Of a stretch of 64,000 bases of DNA, positions 19,415 to 28,357 are shown one piece after another; the stretch's first letter is position 1, and every line of letters starts with the position of its first letter. Source of the stretch: Bacteroidota bacterium. GTDB taxonomy: Bacteria > Bacteroidota > Ignavibacteria > Ignavibacteriales > Melioribacteraceae. A program made the position numbers and the translations under genes. The stretch is taken from NCBI GenBank assembly GCA_018829205.1, contig JAHJUE010000035.1, positions 62,001 to 126,000 of the forward strand, given 5' to 3'. Below the pieces are notes generated by a model. That model was given only the letters and a program-made list of their open reading frames with translations. It was not told the DNA's origin and made no database searches.

Positions 19415-20710
19415 TTGGAAGTTGACTGGTACTATCGTTTAATTCTTTTATTTATTCTTTTAATTTTATCAGCTTTTTTTTCAGGATCGGAAGTTGCTCT
19501 TTTTTCATTAGACAAAAATAAAATTAAAGAATTAAAAAAGACTCCCGGAATATTGGCCAAGTATATTACAAGCCTTCTTGAAACACCAAGAAGGCTGCTT
19601 GTAACAATCCTTCTGGGTAATACCCTTGTTAATGTTGCTGCGTCAATTTTAGCTGTTACTATTGCTTTGGACGCGGCTCCGTTTTTTAATATTTCAAACG
19701 ATGTCGCACTTATTATTCAAATTGTTCTGCTTACTATACTTATTCTAATTGCAGGCGAAATTCTTCCTAAGGTTTTTGCAAGTAAAAATCCTCTTACTTT
19801 TTCAAAGGTTATATGCATTCCTCTTTATTGGGCAAGCGTATTTATTTTCCCTATTTCTAAAATATTAACCGATCTAATAAAATTTTTCAGCTCTAAACTT
19901 ACAATTGACAGATCAAAAACAGCGCTTCTTTCCTCGGACTTAACAGAACTTGCAAATCTAGGAATTGAGTCCGGAACAATTGAAGAAGAGGAGCACGAAT
20001 TAATTCACGGTCTGGTTTCATTTAAAAGCGTAAGCGTGCGAGAAGTTATGACTCCCCGCGTTGATATTACAGCCGTTTCGCTTGATACAAATTTTAAAGA
20101 ATTAATGGAAATTATTACTACATCAGGGCATAGCCGTATTCCCTTATATAATAATAATTTAGATGATGTAATCGGTATTATATACGCTAAAGATTTACTT
20201 CCTTTTTTAGCAGATGAGGAATTAAAAGAAAAATTATCGCTTAAAACCATTGCCCGGCCGGCAATGTTTGTACCCGAATCAAAATTAATAAGCGATCTTC
20301 TGCACGAGTTCCAGGAAAAAAATATGCATATGGGAATTGTTGTGGATGAATACGGCGGTACAGCCGGATTAATTTCTCTTGAAGATATTCTTGAAGAAAT
20401 AGTCGGTGAAATTAGAGATGAATATGATAATGAAGAAAATGAAATAACCAAAATTGACGAGAACTCATACCTTGTTTTGGGTAAATACCTAATTGATGAA
20501 TTAAATGATTTGATAGGTGAGGATTTCTCATCGGAAAATGATGACTACGATACTGTCGGCGGTTTTATATTAAATCATATTGGAACAATTCCCGATGAAG
20601 GCGTAAGCTTCGAATACGGCAATTACAAGTTTACGGTTAAAGAAATAGATAATAAAAGAATTAACAAAGTATTAATTGAAAAGATCAAATCCGGTACTTC
20701 AGTAGAATGA
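19415..20710 (+). CDS. CNNM/CorC (hemolysin C) family transporter-type protein
   Basis: 431 residues. The N-terminal ~190 residues are the DUF21/CNNM membrane domain (LILSAFFSGSEVALFSLDKNKI, then LLGNTLVNVAAS). A pair of CBS domains follows (REVMTPRVDITAV at ~207 and EKNMHMGIVVDEYGGTAGLISLEDILEEIVGEI), then a CorC_HlyC domain at the C-terminus (YDTVGGFILNHIGTIP). Family members move or sense Mg2+ or other divalent cations. TTG start with CGGAG ahead. It overlaps the next gene by four bases. Confidence 0.9.
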   Translation: MEVDWYYRLILLFILLILSAFFSGSEVALFSLDKNKIKELKKTPGILAKYITSLLETPRRLLVTILLGNTLVNVAASILAVTIALDAAPFFNISNDVALIIQIVLLTILILIAGEILPKVFASKNPLTFSKVICIPLYWASVFIFPISKILTDLIKFFSSKLTIDRSKTALLSSDLTELANLGIESGTIEEEEHELIHGLVSFKSVSVREVMTPRVDITAVSLDTNFKELMEIITTSGHSRIPLYNNNLDDVIGIIYAKDLLPFLADEELKEKLSLKTIARPAMFVPESKLISDLLHEFQEKNMHMGIVVDEYGGTAGLISLEDILEEIVGEIRDEYDNEENEITKIDENSYLVLGKYLIDELNDLIGEDFSSENDDYDTVGGFILNHIGTIPDEGVSFEYGNYKFTVKEIDNKRINKVLIEKIKSGTSVE

Positions 20711-21069
20711 AAAAATCAGGTTGTTTTTTTACATCTATAATTTTAATTACTATTATAATCGGAATTATATTCTACATCGGTAAAAATTATGGTCCCCAAC
20801 TTTGGGAAGCTGGAAAAGAAAAACTATTTTCTTTTGCCGAAAAAGATATAAAAGAAAAACTTGATAATCTTAAAAGTAATGAGTATAAAGATTCTTTAAT
20901 AGTTCTCGTAAATTCCCAATTGAAATATATGAAAGACCTAAACTTTGAAGAAGTTAAAAACGATTCTTTCCATTTTTTCGAAAAAATTGAAGAGTTTATA
21001 AATGACAAAGTGATTGATTCCGACGAACTTGCTAAACTAACGGAAATTTATAAAAAATATGAAAGATAG
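20707..21069 (+). CDS. Small membrane-anchored protein of unknown function
   Basis: 120 residues: one N-terminal membrane helix (CFFTSIILITIIIGIIFYI) then about 85 charged residues predicted to be helical, ending in KYER. No family recognised. It overlaps the genes on both sides (ATGA upstream, 11 bases downstream), so it is made together with the CorC-type protein and the MlaD-type protein and probably acts at the membrane. Confidence 0.75.
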   Translation: MKKSGCFFTSIILITIIIGIIFYIGKNYGPQLWEAGKEKLFSFAEKDIKEKLDNLKSNEYKDSLIVLVNSQLKYMKDLNFEEVKNDSFHFFEKIEEFINDKVIDSDELAKLTEIYKKYER

Positions 21070-21967
21070 CAGAAAGACTGAAATTAAAGTCGGTATAACT
21101 GTTCTTGCCGGACTACTAATACTTGTATGGATATTAGGCTGGGCGAAAAACTATAATCTGGTTTCTTCGCAAAAAGAACTGCTTATTAGATTTGATAATA
21201 TTGCCGGACTGGAAATCGGTGATAGAGTTACAATTAATGGAATTAGAAAGGGAACAGTCGAAAACTTTTTTAATGAAAACAATTATGTAATAGTTAAAAC
21301 TCTCATTGACGCTGATTCTGATATAAGGGAAGACGCTAAATTCACGATATTAATGCTTGATTTAATGGGCGGGAAAAAAATAGAAATTATTCCCGGTATT
21401 TCAGCAAACAAAATAGATTTTAAGGAAATTCAAAACGGTTATTTCTCCGGGGATATTTCAACTGCAATGGCAATGCTAAGTTCTGTTCAGAATGACCTTG
21501 TTGACGTAATTAAAGAAGTGAAAATTTCTTTAAATAATTTAAATGAAATATTTGCCGATAAAGAATTTTCCGGAAATGTTAAAACTTCTTTTGAAAATAT
21601 TACAACTCTTTCCGGTCAGTTAAGTGAATTGATCACGGCCAACAGAAAGGATATTTCTTCTCTTATAAACTCTTCAATAAATTTAACCGAATCGGCTAAC
21701 AGCCTGATAACAGATAACAAAGAGCAGGTTTCGGAATCATTAAAGAGATTGAACGAATTTATTAATAACTCGAATAACCTGGTTTCAAAAATTGATAAAT
21801 CCATTGAAGAAATTAAGAATAAGGAAAATAATATCGGGAAAATTATTTATGATGAAAATTTTCTTAAAGGTCTTACCGAAACATTAGATCAGGTAAAAGA
21901 ACTTACAAAACTGCTAAAGGAACAATTGGAAGGAGACGGCGTTAATGTTGACGCGAATATTTTCTAA
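21059..21967 (+). CDS. MlaD/MCE family lipid-transport protein
   Basis: 302 residues. One N-terminal membrane helix (KVGITVLAGLLILVWILGWA) is followed by an MCE domain (IRFDNIAGLEIGDRVTINGIRKGTV, KFTILMLDLMGGKKIEI), and then by a long helical region likely to form a coiled coil. MlaD proteins form hexameric rings that ferry phospholipids between inner and outer membranes with an MlaE permease and MlaF ATPase, neither of which is adjacent. The end overlaps the ggt start. Confidence 0.88.
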   Translation: MKDSRKTEIKVGITVLAGLLILVWILGWAKNYNLVSSQKELLIRFDNIAGLEIGDRVTINGIRKGTVENFFNENNYVIVKTLIDADSDIREDAKFTILMLDLMGGKKIEIIPGISANKIDFKEIQNGYFSGDISTAMAMLSSVQNDLVDVIKEVKISLNNLNEIFADKEFSGNVKTSFENITTLSGQLSELITANRKDISSLINSSINLTESANSLITDNKEQVSESLKRLNEFINNSNNLVSKIDKSIEEIKNKENNIGKIIYDENFLKGLTETLDQVKELTKLLKEQLEGDGVNVDANIF

Positions 21968-23648
21968 TTTTCTTTTATTTGTATTACTTTCCGCATGTAC
22001 ATCTTCAGTAATTCATAAAACACCTCCGGAGCTGCAGCTAAACCGCGCTAAAAACGCTATGGTTGTTAGCGAAAGTTCCTATGCTTCGGAAGCAGGTATC
22101 CAAATTTTGAAAAATGGCGGAAATGCGGTCGACGCCGCGGTTGCCGTTGGTTTCGCGCTTGCGGTAACTTATCCGGAGGCCGGGAATATCGGCGGCGGCG
22201 GATTTATGGTTATTCATATTGCCGGCGGGAAAAATACTACAATAGATTTCCGTGAAACAGCACCTCAAAATTCTAACCGTAATATGTTTTTAAACAATGA
22301 AAGCAATTTTGATCTATCCTTAAGTACTGAAGGATGGACCTCTTCAGGAATTCCAGGTACTGTAGCCGGACTTATATACGCGCTTGAACAATACGGTTCT
22401 TTAAGTTTAGATCAAGTTATTCAGCCTGCTATTGATTTAGCGGAAAATGGTTTTATTGTTGAATATAAGATAGCCGATAGAATGGCAAATTATACCGAAA
22501 GGTTTAACAAATATAGTACAACAAAAAAAATATTTACCGATAATGGAAATCCTATAAAAGAAGGCACACTGCTGAAACAAAATGATCTTGCTAAAACATT
22601 AAGATTAATAAAAGAATTCGGAAAAGACGGTTTTTATAAAGGAGAAACTGCAAAACTTATTGTTGAACAATCTGATAAAAACGGCGGTTATATTACATAT
22701 GATGATTTGAGTAATTATACTCCTTTAGAAAAACCTCCTATTACCGGAAGTTATAAAGGGATTGAAATTATATCTATGCCTCCTTCATCGTCGGGCGGAA
22801 TTGCTTTTGTTCAATCGCTTAACATATTGGAAAATTTTATTTTCAAACAAGATGAATGGAACGCAAGCCGTTATGTGCATACTTTAAGCGAAACATTTAA
22901 ACATGTTTATGCAGATAGGTCTAAACATTTAGGAGACTCAAAATATTATGATGTGCCTGTTGAACATCTAATCTCAAAAAATTACGCAAGCAAAATAGCC
23001 GGCAGCATAAAAGATAGCGCCACTTCAAGTATTAAAATATTGCCGTCCGATATTTCCGGCACAGAAAGCGATGCAACAACCCACTATAATGTTATTGATT
23101 CAAAAGGCGATGCCGTAAGCGTAACTTATACAATTAACGGATTATTCGGGAATAAGATTGTTGTTGATGGCGCCGGTTTTTTTATGAATAATGAGATGGA
23201 TGATTTCAGTTCGCAGCCCGGTATCCCGAACCAGTTCGGATTAATTGGCGGAGAAGCAAATTCAATAGAACCGGACAAAAGAATGTTAAGTTCAATGACG
23301 CCTGTAATAGCATTAAAAAATGATAAACCTTTTTTGCTTTTAGGAGGAAGAGGGGGAAGTAAAATTATTACGGCCGTACTTCAGACTTTTTTAAATGTTG
23401 TAGATTTTAGAATGGAATTGGAACGTGCAATACAAGTTCCGCGTTTTCATCACCAATGGCTTCCTGATGTTATTAATTTTGAACATTATGCTTTTACATC
23501 CGACGTTAAGGAAAATTTAGCATCAAAGGGTCATAAATTAATTGAAACAGGAAATCTCGCAAAAGTATTAGGCATTATGATAGATGACAACGGTACAATT
23601 TGGGGTTCTTTTGATCCCCGGGGTGAAGGATTAGCTATAGGATATTAA
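21945..23648 (+). CDS. ggt: Gamma-glutamyltransferase (lipoprotein)
   Basis: 567 residues, normal length. The enzyme cleaves glutathione and other gamma-glutamyl compounds in the periplasm after self-cleavage. The N-terminal signal has lipobox LSAC. Visible blocks: MVVSESSYASEAGIQILKNGGNAVDAAVA, the cleavage-site DATTHYNVID with the first Thr of TTH as nucleophile, and GGRGGSKIITAVLQ. The gene overlaps the MlaD-type gene by 23 bases and is one base from acpS. Confidence 0.94.
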   Translation: MLTRIFSNFLLFVLLSACTSSVIHKTPPELQLNRAKNAMVVSESSYASEAGIQILKNGGNAVDAAVAVGFALAVTYPEAGNIGGGGFMVIHIAGGKNTTIDFRETAPQNSNRNMFLNNESNFDLSLSTEGWTSSGIPGTVAGLIYALEQYGSLSLDQVIQPAIDLAENGFIVEYKIADRMANYTERFNKYSTTKKIFTDNGNPIKEGTLLKQNDLAKTLRLIKEFGKDGFYKGETAKLIVEQSDKNGGYITYDDLSNYTPLEKPPITGSYKGIEIISMPPSSSGGIAFVQSLNILENFIFKQDEWNASRYVHTLSETFKHVYADRSKHLGDSKYYDVPVEHLISKNYASKIAGSIKDSATSSIKILPSDISGTESDATTHYNVIDSKGDAVSVTYTINGLFGNKIVVDGAGFFMNNEMDDFSSQPGIPNQFGLIGGEANSIEPDKRMLSSMTPVIALKNDKPFLLLGGRGGSKIITAVLQTFLNVVDFRMELERAIQVPRFHHQWLPDVINFEHYAFTSDVKENLASKGHKLIETGNLAKVLGIMIDDNGTIWGSFDPRGEGLAIGY

Positions 23649-23649
23649 T

Positions 23650-24024
23650 ATGATACTCGGAATTGGGATTGACATAATAGAAATCGAAAGAATTAAAGAC
23701 AGCGTTGAAAGGTTCGGAGACGCTTTCCTGAATAAAATATTTACGAAGACAGAATTAGATTATTCTCTTTCTAAAAAAAATAAATACCAGCATCTGGCCG
23801 CCAGATTTGCTGCCAAAGAAGCAATAGCAAAAGCCCTTTATTCAGTAGGCGATGAAGGTTTTGAATGGAAGAATGTTGAAATATACAACGAGCTAAACGG
23901 ATTGCCGAAAGCTAAACTTTTCGGTAAACTCAAGGAGTTAGTTGCGGAAGGAAATGAATTAAAAATTACAATGAGTCACTCCAATCATTACGTTACTTGT
24001 TTTGCTATTCTTTATAAAAAATAA
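23650..24024 (+). CDS. acpS: Holo-[acyl-carrier-protein] synthase
   Basis: 124 residues. It transfers 4'-phosphopantetheine from CoA to ACP. The Mg-binding GIGIDIIEIERIK and the RFAAKEAIAKAL motif are both present, plus the usual ITMSHSNHYVTCFAI C-terminus. It follows ggt directly. The next gene converges on it. Confidence 0.95.
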   Translation: MILGIGIDIIEIERIKDSVERFGDAFLNKIFTKTELDYSLSKKNKYQHLAARFAAKEAIAKALYSVGDEGFEWKNVEIYNELNGLPKAKLFGKLKELVAEGNELKITMSHSNHYVTCFAILYKK

Positions 24025-24055
24025 TTATTTAACAAAACATTTTTATAAAATATTT

Positions 24056-24610
24056 TTACTTCCATTTAATATTGCAGCCGATACTTGGTTTCTGATTTAT
24101 GCTTACTTCTTTTCCCGCAAGAATATTATCAAGCGCGTTTCGTATATCATTGCCGGTAACCGGGATATCATTTTTAGGGCGCGACTCGTCAAATTGCCCG
24201 CGGTATACAAGTTTTAATTCTTTGTCATAAATGTAAAAATCGGGCGTACATGCGGCGTTATAAGCTTTTGCGATCTCCTGAGATTCATCATATAAATATG
24301 GGAAAGGGTATCCTAATTCAATTGCGTATTCTTTCATTTTATCGGGACCGTCTTCCGGATAATTAACGGCATCATTTGAACTTATAGCAACAAATGATAT
24401 TCCTTTTAACTGATATTCGGAAGCAACATTTACAAGCTTATTGTTGATATGTTTAACATATGGACAATGGTTGCATATAAACATTATTACCGTAGCTAAA
24501 TCTGAAGATACATCCGTCAGTTTAATTTTATTACCGCTAATAGTATCTGTTAATAAAAAATCCGGTGCTGTTGTTCCTAATTCAATCATTGTCGATGGAG
24601 TCTGTGACAT
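24056..24610 (-). CDS. Thioredoxin-like/peroxiredoxin-like protein
   Basis: 184 residues with an AhpC/TSA-type thioredoxin fold: ELGTTAPDFLLTDTISGNKIKLTD, then the redox motif FICNHCPYVKHINN (Cys-x-x-Cys), and AYNAACTPDFYIYD with the cis-Pro. This CNHCPYV subgroup is widespread and little characterised. No signal peptide, so it is cytoplasmic. It probably acts as a disulfide reductase or peroxide-linked protein. Converges on acpS with a 31-base gap. Confidence 0.82.
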   Translation of the reverse strand: MSQTPSTMIELGTTAPDFLLTDTISGNKIKLTDVSSDLATVIMFICNHCPYVKHINNKLVNVASEYQLKGISFVAISSNDAVNYPEDGPDKMKEYAIELGYPFPYLYDESQEIAKAYNAACTPDFYIYDKELKLVYRGQFDESRPKNDIPVTGNDIRNALDNILAGKEVSINQKPSIGCNIKWK

Positions 24611-24922
24611 TTTAACCTCTTTACAAATATTTTATATTAAACCTTAATTAAAAAAACTAATTCTCAATATTCAGCTAATTTTAACATCTTTGCACAAAAT
24701 ATAAAAAAAAGATATAATTAAAAATTCTTTGAGAAAGAAAGTTTTATAATTAACTTGTTTTTGAATAAAGACAACATTTCTGCGATTATCAAAACCGGCT
24801 TTTCTTTTAGCCTCTTATTCTGCTTTTGTAGATTATTAATTTTTCAGATAAACTCGGAGAAACTTTTTTATTATTAAATATTAATATTATTCAATAAAAA
24901 TTTGGAAAAACAAGGAGTAACC
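24611..24922. other. Divergent intergenic region, no gene seen
   Basis: 312 AT-rich bases between two divergent genes, so it must hold both promoters. I see no convincing ORF, RNA gene or strong palindrome. The long leader of the RRM gene could carry a cold-responsive structure, but nothing in the sequence proves this. Confidence 0.5.
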
Positions 24923-25195
24923 ATGAATATTTTTTGCGGAAATTTAACAGGGGATGTATCAGAAACAGATTTGCAGGAAACGTTTGAAAAGTATGGAAAA
25001 GTATCTTCGGTAAAATTAATTAAAGATATGTTTTCAGGAGTTTCTAAAGGTTTCGGATTTGTGGAAATGCCCAGTAAGGTTGAAGCCGAGACAGCAATAA
25101 AAGAATTAAACGTAAGCGATATGAAGGGAAAACCTATGACAGTTAATGAAGCTCGTCCGCCCCGCAATACTAAAGGTAAAGGAAGAAGATATTAA
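24923..25195 (+). CDS. RRM-domain RNA-binding protein
   Basis: 90 residues, a single RNA-recognition motif. RNP-2 is IFCGNL at the start and RNP-1 is KGFGFVEM near residue 40; a short basic tail (KGKGRRY) follows. I choose the ATG five bases after AAGGAG, not the in-frame TTG 21 bases earlier. Such single-RRM proteins in cyanobacteria, Bacteroidota and Chlorobi are often cold-induced and bind mRNA. It is monocistronic with a hairpin terminator just after it. Confidence 0.92.
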   Translation: MNIFCGNLTGDVSETDLQETFEKYGKVSSVKLIKDMFSGVSKGFGFVEMPSKVEAETAIKELNVSDMKGKPMTVNEARPPRNTKGKGRRY

Positions 25196-25230
25196 TATAT
25201 AATATTTTATATCGGTTACAAATATTTTGA

Positions 25231-25254
25231 CAAACTCCGTTTAAGCGGAGTTTG
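25231..25254 (+). terminator. Stem-loop terminator after RRM gene
   Basis: CAAACTCCG and CGGAGTTTG form a perfect 9-bp stem with a 6-base loop, 35 bases after the stop. The following tract is CCATTTTAAAA, only partly T-rich. It also faces the convergent small gene downstream. Confidence 0.7.
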
Positions 25255-25283
25255 CCATTTTAAAAACTGCTTGTTTATCTTAC

Positions 25284-25493
25284 TTATTGATTTGGATTGT
25301 GATGTTCTTTATAATGTTTTAATAAATGAAAATGTTTGAAAGATACTTTTAACCTAACTCCTTCATCATTTTTTATATACACAAACGCATCGCCAATTGT
25401 ATCAAGCACTCCGACAAATTTTACGTTATCAGTATTAGAGGGATTCGGATATACATAAGATATTTTATCGCCTATTTTAAAATCCAGGTCCAT
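25284..25493 (-). CDS. Small SH3-like protein, tandem paralogue A
   Basis: 69 residues. I use the ATG seven bases after AGGAG rather than an in-frame start upstream. The core (FKIGDKISYVYPNPSNTDN, VRLKVSFKHFHLLKHYKE) is clearly paralogous to the next gene on the same strand, with about 34 identities in 60 aligned positions and no gaps. The short beta-rich pattern suggests an SH3- or Tudor-like barrel, but I do not recognise a named family. Two copies beside an RNA-binding protein may hint at a nucleic-acid role; that is speculation. Confidence 0.72.
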   Translation of the reverse strand: MDLDFKIGDKISYVYPNPSNTDNVKFVGVLDTIGDAFVYIKNDEGVRLKVSFKHFHLLKHYKEHHNPNQ

Positions 25494-25619
25494 ACTTTCT
25501 CCTAATAAATACAAAAGAATATACATAAAATATTTTTATATAAGGTTTATTTCGTATTTAATAAAGAGTATGAAAAGATTATAAATTTTACGGCAAGTTT
25601 GAATATTACTAAAGAATAA

Positions 25620-25838
25620 TTACCCAAAATAGTTTTCACTTTTTATATCGAACAGCTGGTTTTCTTTGTATAATTCGAGTAAATCAAAATTCTTAAATGA
25701 TACTTTTAAACGAATTCCTTCTTCATTACGGATGTAAATGTGTGTATCGGAAATAATTTCAAGAATACCGATAAATTTATCATTATTTGAATTAAGGGGA
25801 TTGGGAAAGTTGTATACTACTTTGTCGCCTATTTCCAT
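25620..25838 (-). CDS. Small SH3-like protein, tandem paralogue B
   Basis: 72 residues with CGGAG before the ATG. It shares IGDK, PNP, KF-G-L, Y-I-N-E-G, RLKVSFK-F-LL and YKE with its neighbour paralogue. Conservation concentrates in the middle and in the RLKVSFK block, while the C-terminal tails differ. The spacing between the two genes is 126 bases, so each may have its own promoter. Function unknown. Confidence 0.72.
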   Translation of the reverse strand: MEIGDKVVYNFPNPLNSNNDKFIGILEIISDTHIYIRNEEGIRLKVSFKNFDLLELYKENQLFDIKSENYFG

Positions 25839-25943
25839 ATTGAACTCCGATTTTTACTTGCGTAAAGATAGAATTCAAATGTTAACTGAGTTTAACCAAA
25901 GTATTAATTTAATGTTATTTTGCTTTTATTATCCGGACAAAAA

Positions 25944-26150
25944 TTAATGAGGAAATGAGAATTCTTCGTCTTCTGATTTTTTCAAAGCATCATTTTTAAT
26001 ATTAGTAAAAAATATTATTATCGGGGCAATGAACCAGAAGATCAACCCAAGAGTAAACCAGTTTTCTGCGTGCATATTTTTCTTTTTTGCGTACAAAGAG
26101 GAAATTATTCCGAATACTATTCCTATAATTAAATACCATATATCTAACAT
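25944..26150 (-). CDS. Small membrane protein of unknown function
   Basis: 68 residues with two hydrophobic helices (IWYLIIGIVFGIISSLYA and WFTLGLIFWFIAPIIIFF) joined by a short basic loop (KKKNMHAEN), and an acidic tail. Ribosome site GGAG lies seven bases before ATG. Loop charge suggests the loop faces the cytoplasm. No family recognised. It is the third small gene on this strand in a row. Confidence 0.6.
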   Translation of the reverse strand: MLDIWYLIIGIVFGIISSLYAKKKNMHAENWFTLGLIFWFIAPIIIFFTNIKNDALKKSEDEEFSFPH

Positions 26151-26337
26151 ATTATCTCCAAATTTATGATTTATAATAATTATCTAATATTAACTGATAA
26201 TTACCGAATTATTAATTTTTTGTTAATTATTATCTATAGAAAAAGTTTGTTCTCCATGAAATAGCAAAATCTTAACAAATTACTTATATTTGACAATCAA
26301 AAACGATAGAATATCTAAATATCAGAAAGGATTTGTT

Positions 26338-27438
26338 TTGAACGAAAATAGAGTGATTGTTGCAATGAGCGGCGGGGTTGATTCTTCTGTGGCTGCGGCT
26401 ATTTTGCATGAACAAGGATTTGAAGTAATTGGCGTTACAATGAAAACATGGGGATTTATGGAGGTAGGAGGCGCTCCAAAACATGAATCCGGCTGCTGTT
26501 CGCTTGATGCTATTTATGACGCAAAAAACGTAGCTACAAAATTAGGTGCTCCTCATTATACTGTAGATTTTACAAAACCATTTGAAAACGCGGTTATTGA
26601 TAATTTTGTTGAAGAATACTTAAACGGCAGAACTCCGAATCCATGTGTTGTCTGCAATAGAAAAATTAAATGGGAAGAACTTCTGAAAAAAGCAGATGCT
26701 TTGGACGCAAAATTTGTTGCAACCGGGCATTATGCTATTGTTGAACATAATAATGAACTTAACAGATATTGTTTACGAAACGGAATTGACGCGCGCAAGG
26801 ATCAAAGTTATGCTTTATGGGGATTAACTCAGGAAAGTTTAAGCAGAACAATTTTTCCGTTGGGAAAATTTACCAAAACTGAAATCAGGGAATTGGCTGT
26901 AAATTATGATCTTAAAACTGCTAATAAACCTGACAGTCAGGAAATTTGTTTTGTTGCCGACAATAATTATGAAAGATTCTTACGCGAAAGAATTCCAGAT
27001 GTTATTGATAATGTTAAAAAAGGTGAAATGATTTATAAAGGGGAAAAGGTCGGTGATCATAAAGGTATTCCTTTTTATACAATAGGCCAGCGTAAGGGGC
27101 TTGGAATTGCAATGGGGAAACCTGTTTATGTAAAAAAAATTGATCATGAAGCCAATACAATTGAAATCGGAGATAAAGAAGATTTAATGCAGGATGTACT
27201 GGAAGCTGAAGATGTTAATTATGTAAGTATGGATAAACTTAATCCCGGCGATGTTATAATATGTAAAATCAGATATAACGATAAAGGCGCTCCGGCACAG
27301 GTACTGGAATCCGGTGAAAATACATTTAAAGTAAAATTTCTTCAGCCAGCAAGCGCAATTACACCTGGCCAATCAGCTGTAATTTATGATGAAATGGGAT
27401 ACGTTTTAGCCGGCGGAATAATTAAATCCGGGCAATAA
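26338..27438 (+). CDS. mnmA: tRNA 2-thiouridine(34) synthase MnmA
   Basis: 366 residues when started at TTG seven bases after AAAGGA; the frame stays open further upstream but without a ribosome site. The enzyme thiolates U34 of Lys, Glu and Gln tRNAs. ATP-pyrophosphatase loop SGGVDSS is at the start. The two catalytic cysteines are in NPCVVCN and EICFVADN, and GQRKGLGIAMGKP is present. It also has the extra AMSGGVDSSVAAAILHEQG block. The start choice is the only uncertainty. Confidence 0.95.
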   Translation: MNENRVIVAMSGGVDSSVAAAILHEQGFEVIGVTMKTWGFMEVGGAPKHESGCCSLDAIYDAKNVATKLGAPHYTVDFTKPFENAVIDNFVEEYLNGRTPNPCVVCNRKIKWEELLKKADALDAKFVATGHYAIVEHNNELNRYCLRNGIDARKDQSYALWGLTQESLSRTIFPLGKFTKTEIRELAVNYDLKTANKPDSQEICFVADNNYERFLRERIPDVIDNVKKGEMIYKGEKVGDHKGIPFYTIGQRKGLGIAMGKPVYVKKIDHEANTIEIGDKEDLMQDVLEAEDVNYVSMDKLNPGDVIICKIRYNDKGAPAQVLESGENTFKVKFLQPASAITPGQSAVIYDEMGYVLAGGIIKSGQ

Positions 27439-27487
27439 TATTTATAAACATAAAACCAATTCTATAATATTTCATATGAGGGGGAAA

Positions 27488-28240
27488 ATGAAATATATTA
27501 TTGATCTAACCGCGGTATTTATTTTATTATTATTTGTTTCTCTTTCTGCACAGACACAGGAAGAAATTATTATAAATAATAATTTGAAGATTATCCCGAT
27601 TACAGAAAATACATACCGCCATGTTTCAAATCTTAACTTTAACGGCTACATTGTTCCATGTAACGGATTATTATTTATTGATAATAACGAATGCCTTGTT
27701 GTTGATACTCCGCCTGATGACAGTTTAACGATTAATTTGATAGGCTGGATTAAAAAAAACAAAAAAGTGAAAATAATAGGTATTGTAGCGACTCATTGGC
27801 ACAATGACTGCGCCGGCGGGCTTCAGGCTTTTCATAGTGAAAATGTTCCCTCTTACTCTTTGAAATTTACAAGAGACACTTTAATGATTCAAAACTTGCC
27901 AGCACCAGAAAATATATTTACTGATTCGATGAAAATTAAAGTAGGCGGTAAATTTGCGGAATTGTATTATCCCGGACCTGGGCATGCAAAAGATAATATA
28001 GTTGTATGGCTCGAAGATGAAAAAATATTATTCGGTGGATGCCTTGTAAAAGAATTCAAATCGAAGTCCATAGGCTATATAGGAGATGCTGATTTAAATC
28101 TTTGGGACAAATCTTTGGAAAAAGTAAAAAACAAATTTAATGATGCTAAAACCATTATACCCGGACACGGGGATACCGGAAACCTTGAGCTGATTGACAA
28201 ATCTATAAAAATAGTTTTAAACTATAAAAACAAAAAATGA
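27488..28240 (+). CDS. Subclass B1 metallo-beta-lactamase
   Basis: 250 residues with a signal peptide ending near SLSAQ. I use the second ATG, with GAGGGGG just before it. The full B1 zinc set can be seen: ATHWHNDCAGG (two His, and Asp one residue before Cys), GPGHAKDN (His), FGGCLVK (Cys plus the substrate-binding Lys) and IPGHG (His). Thus both zinc sites look intact. B1 enzymes hydrolyse penicillins, cephalosporins and carbapenems in the periplasm. A chromosomal, non-mobile context next to mnmA suggests an old resident gene; activity is inferred. Confidence 0.88.
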   Translation: MKYIIDLTAVFILLLFVSLSAQTQEEIIINNNLKIIPITENTYRHVSNLNFNGYIVPCNGLLFIDNNECLVVDTPPDDSLTINLIGWIKKNKKVKIIGIVATHWHNDCAGGLQAFHSENVPSYSLKFTRDTLMIQNLPAPENIFTDSMKIKVGGKFAELYYPGPGHAKDNIVVWLEDEKILFGGCLVKEFKSKSIGYIGDADLNLWDKSLEKVKNKFNDAKTIIPGHGDTGNLELIDKSIKIVLNYKNKK

Positions 28241-28357
28241 CCGCTTAACTTATAATTAAGAAAGAGATTAAATTTTAATTAATTCGAAAAAGTGTTTTAT
28301 TAAGCACTACACTTTTAAAGAAAAATATTTTAATTTATTCTACATTAAAAATTATCC

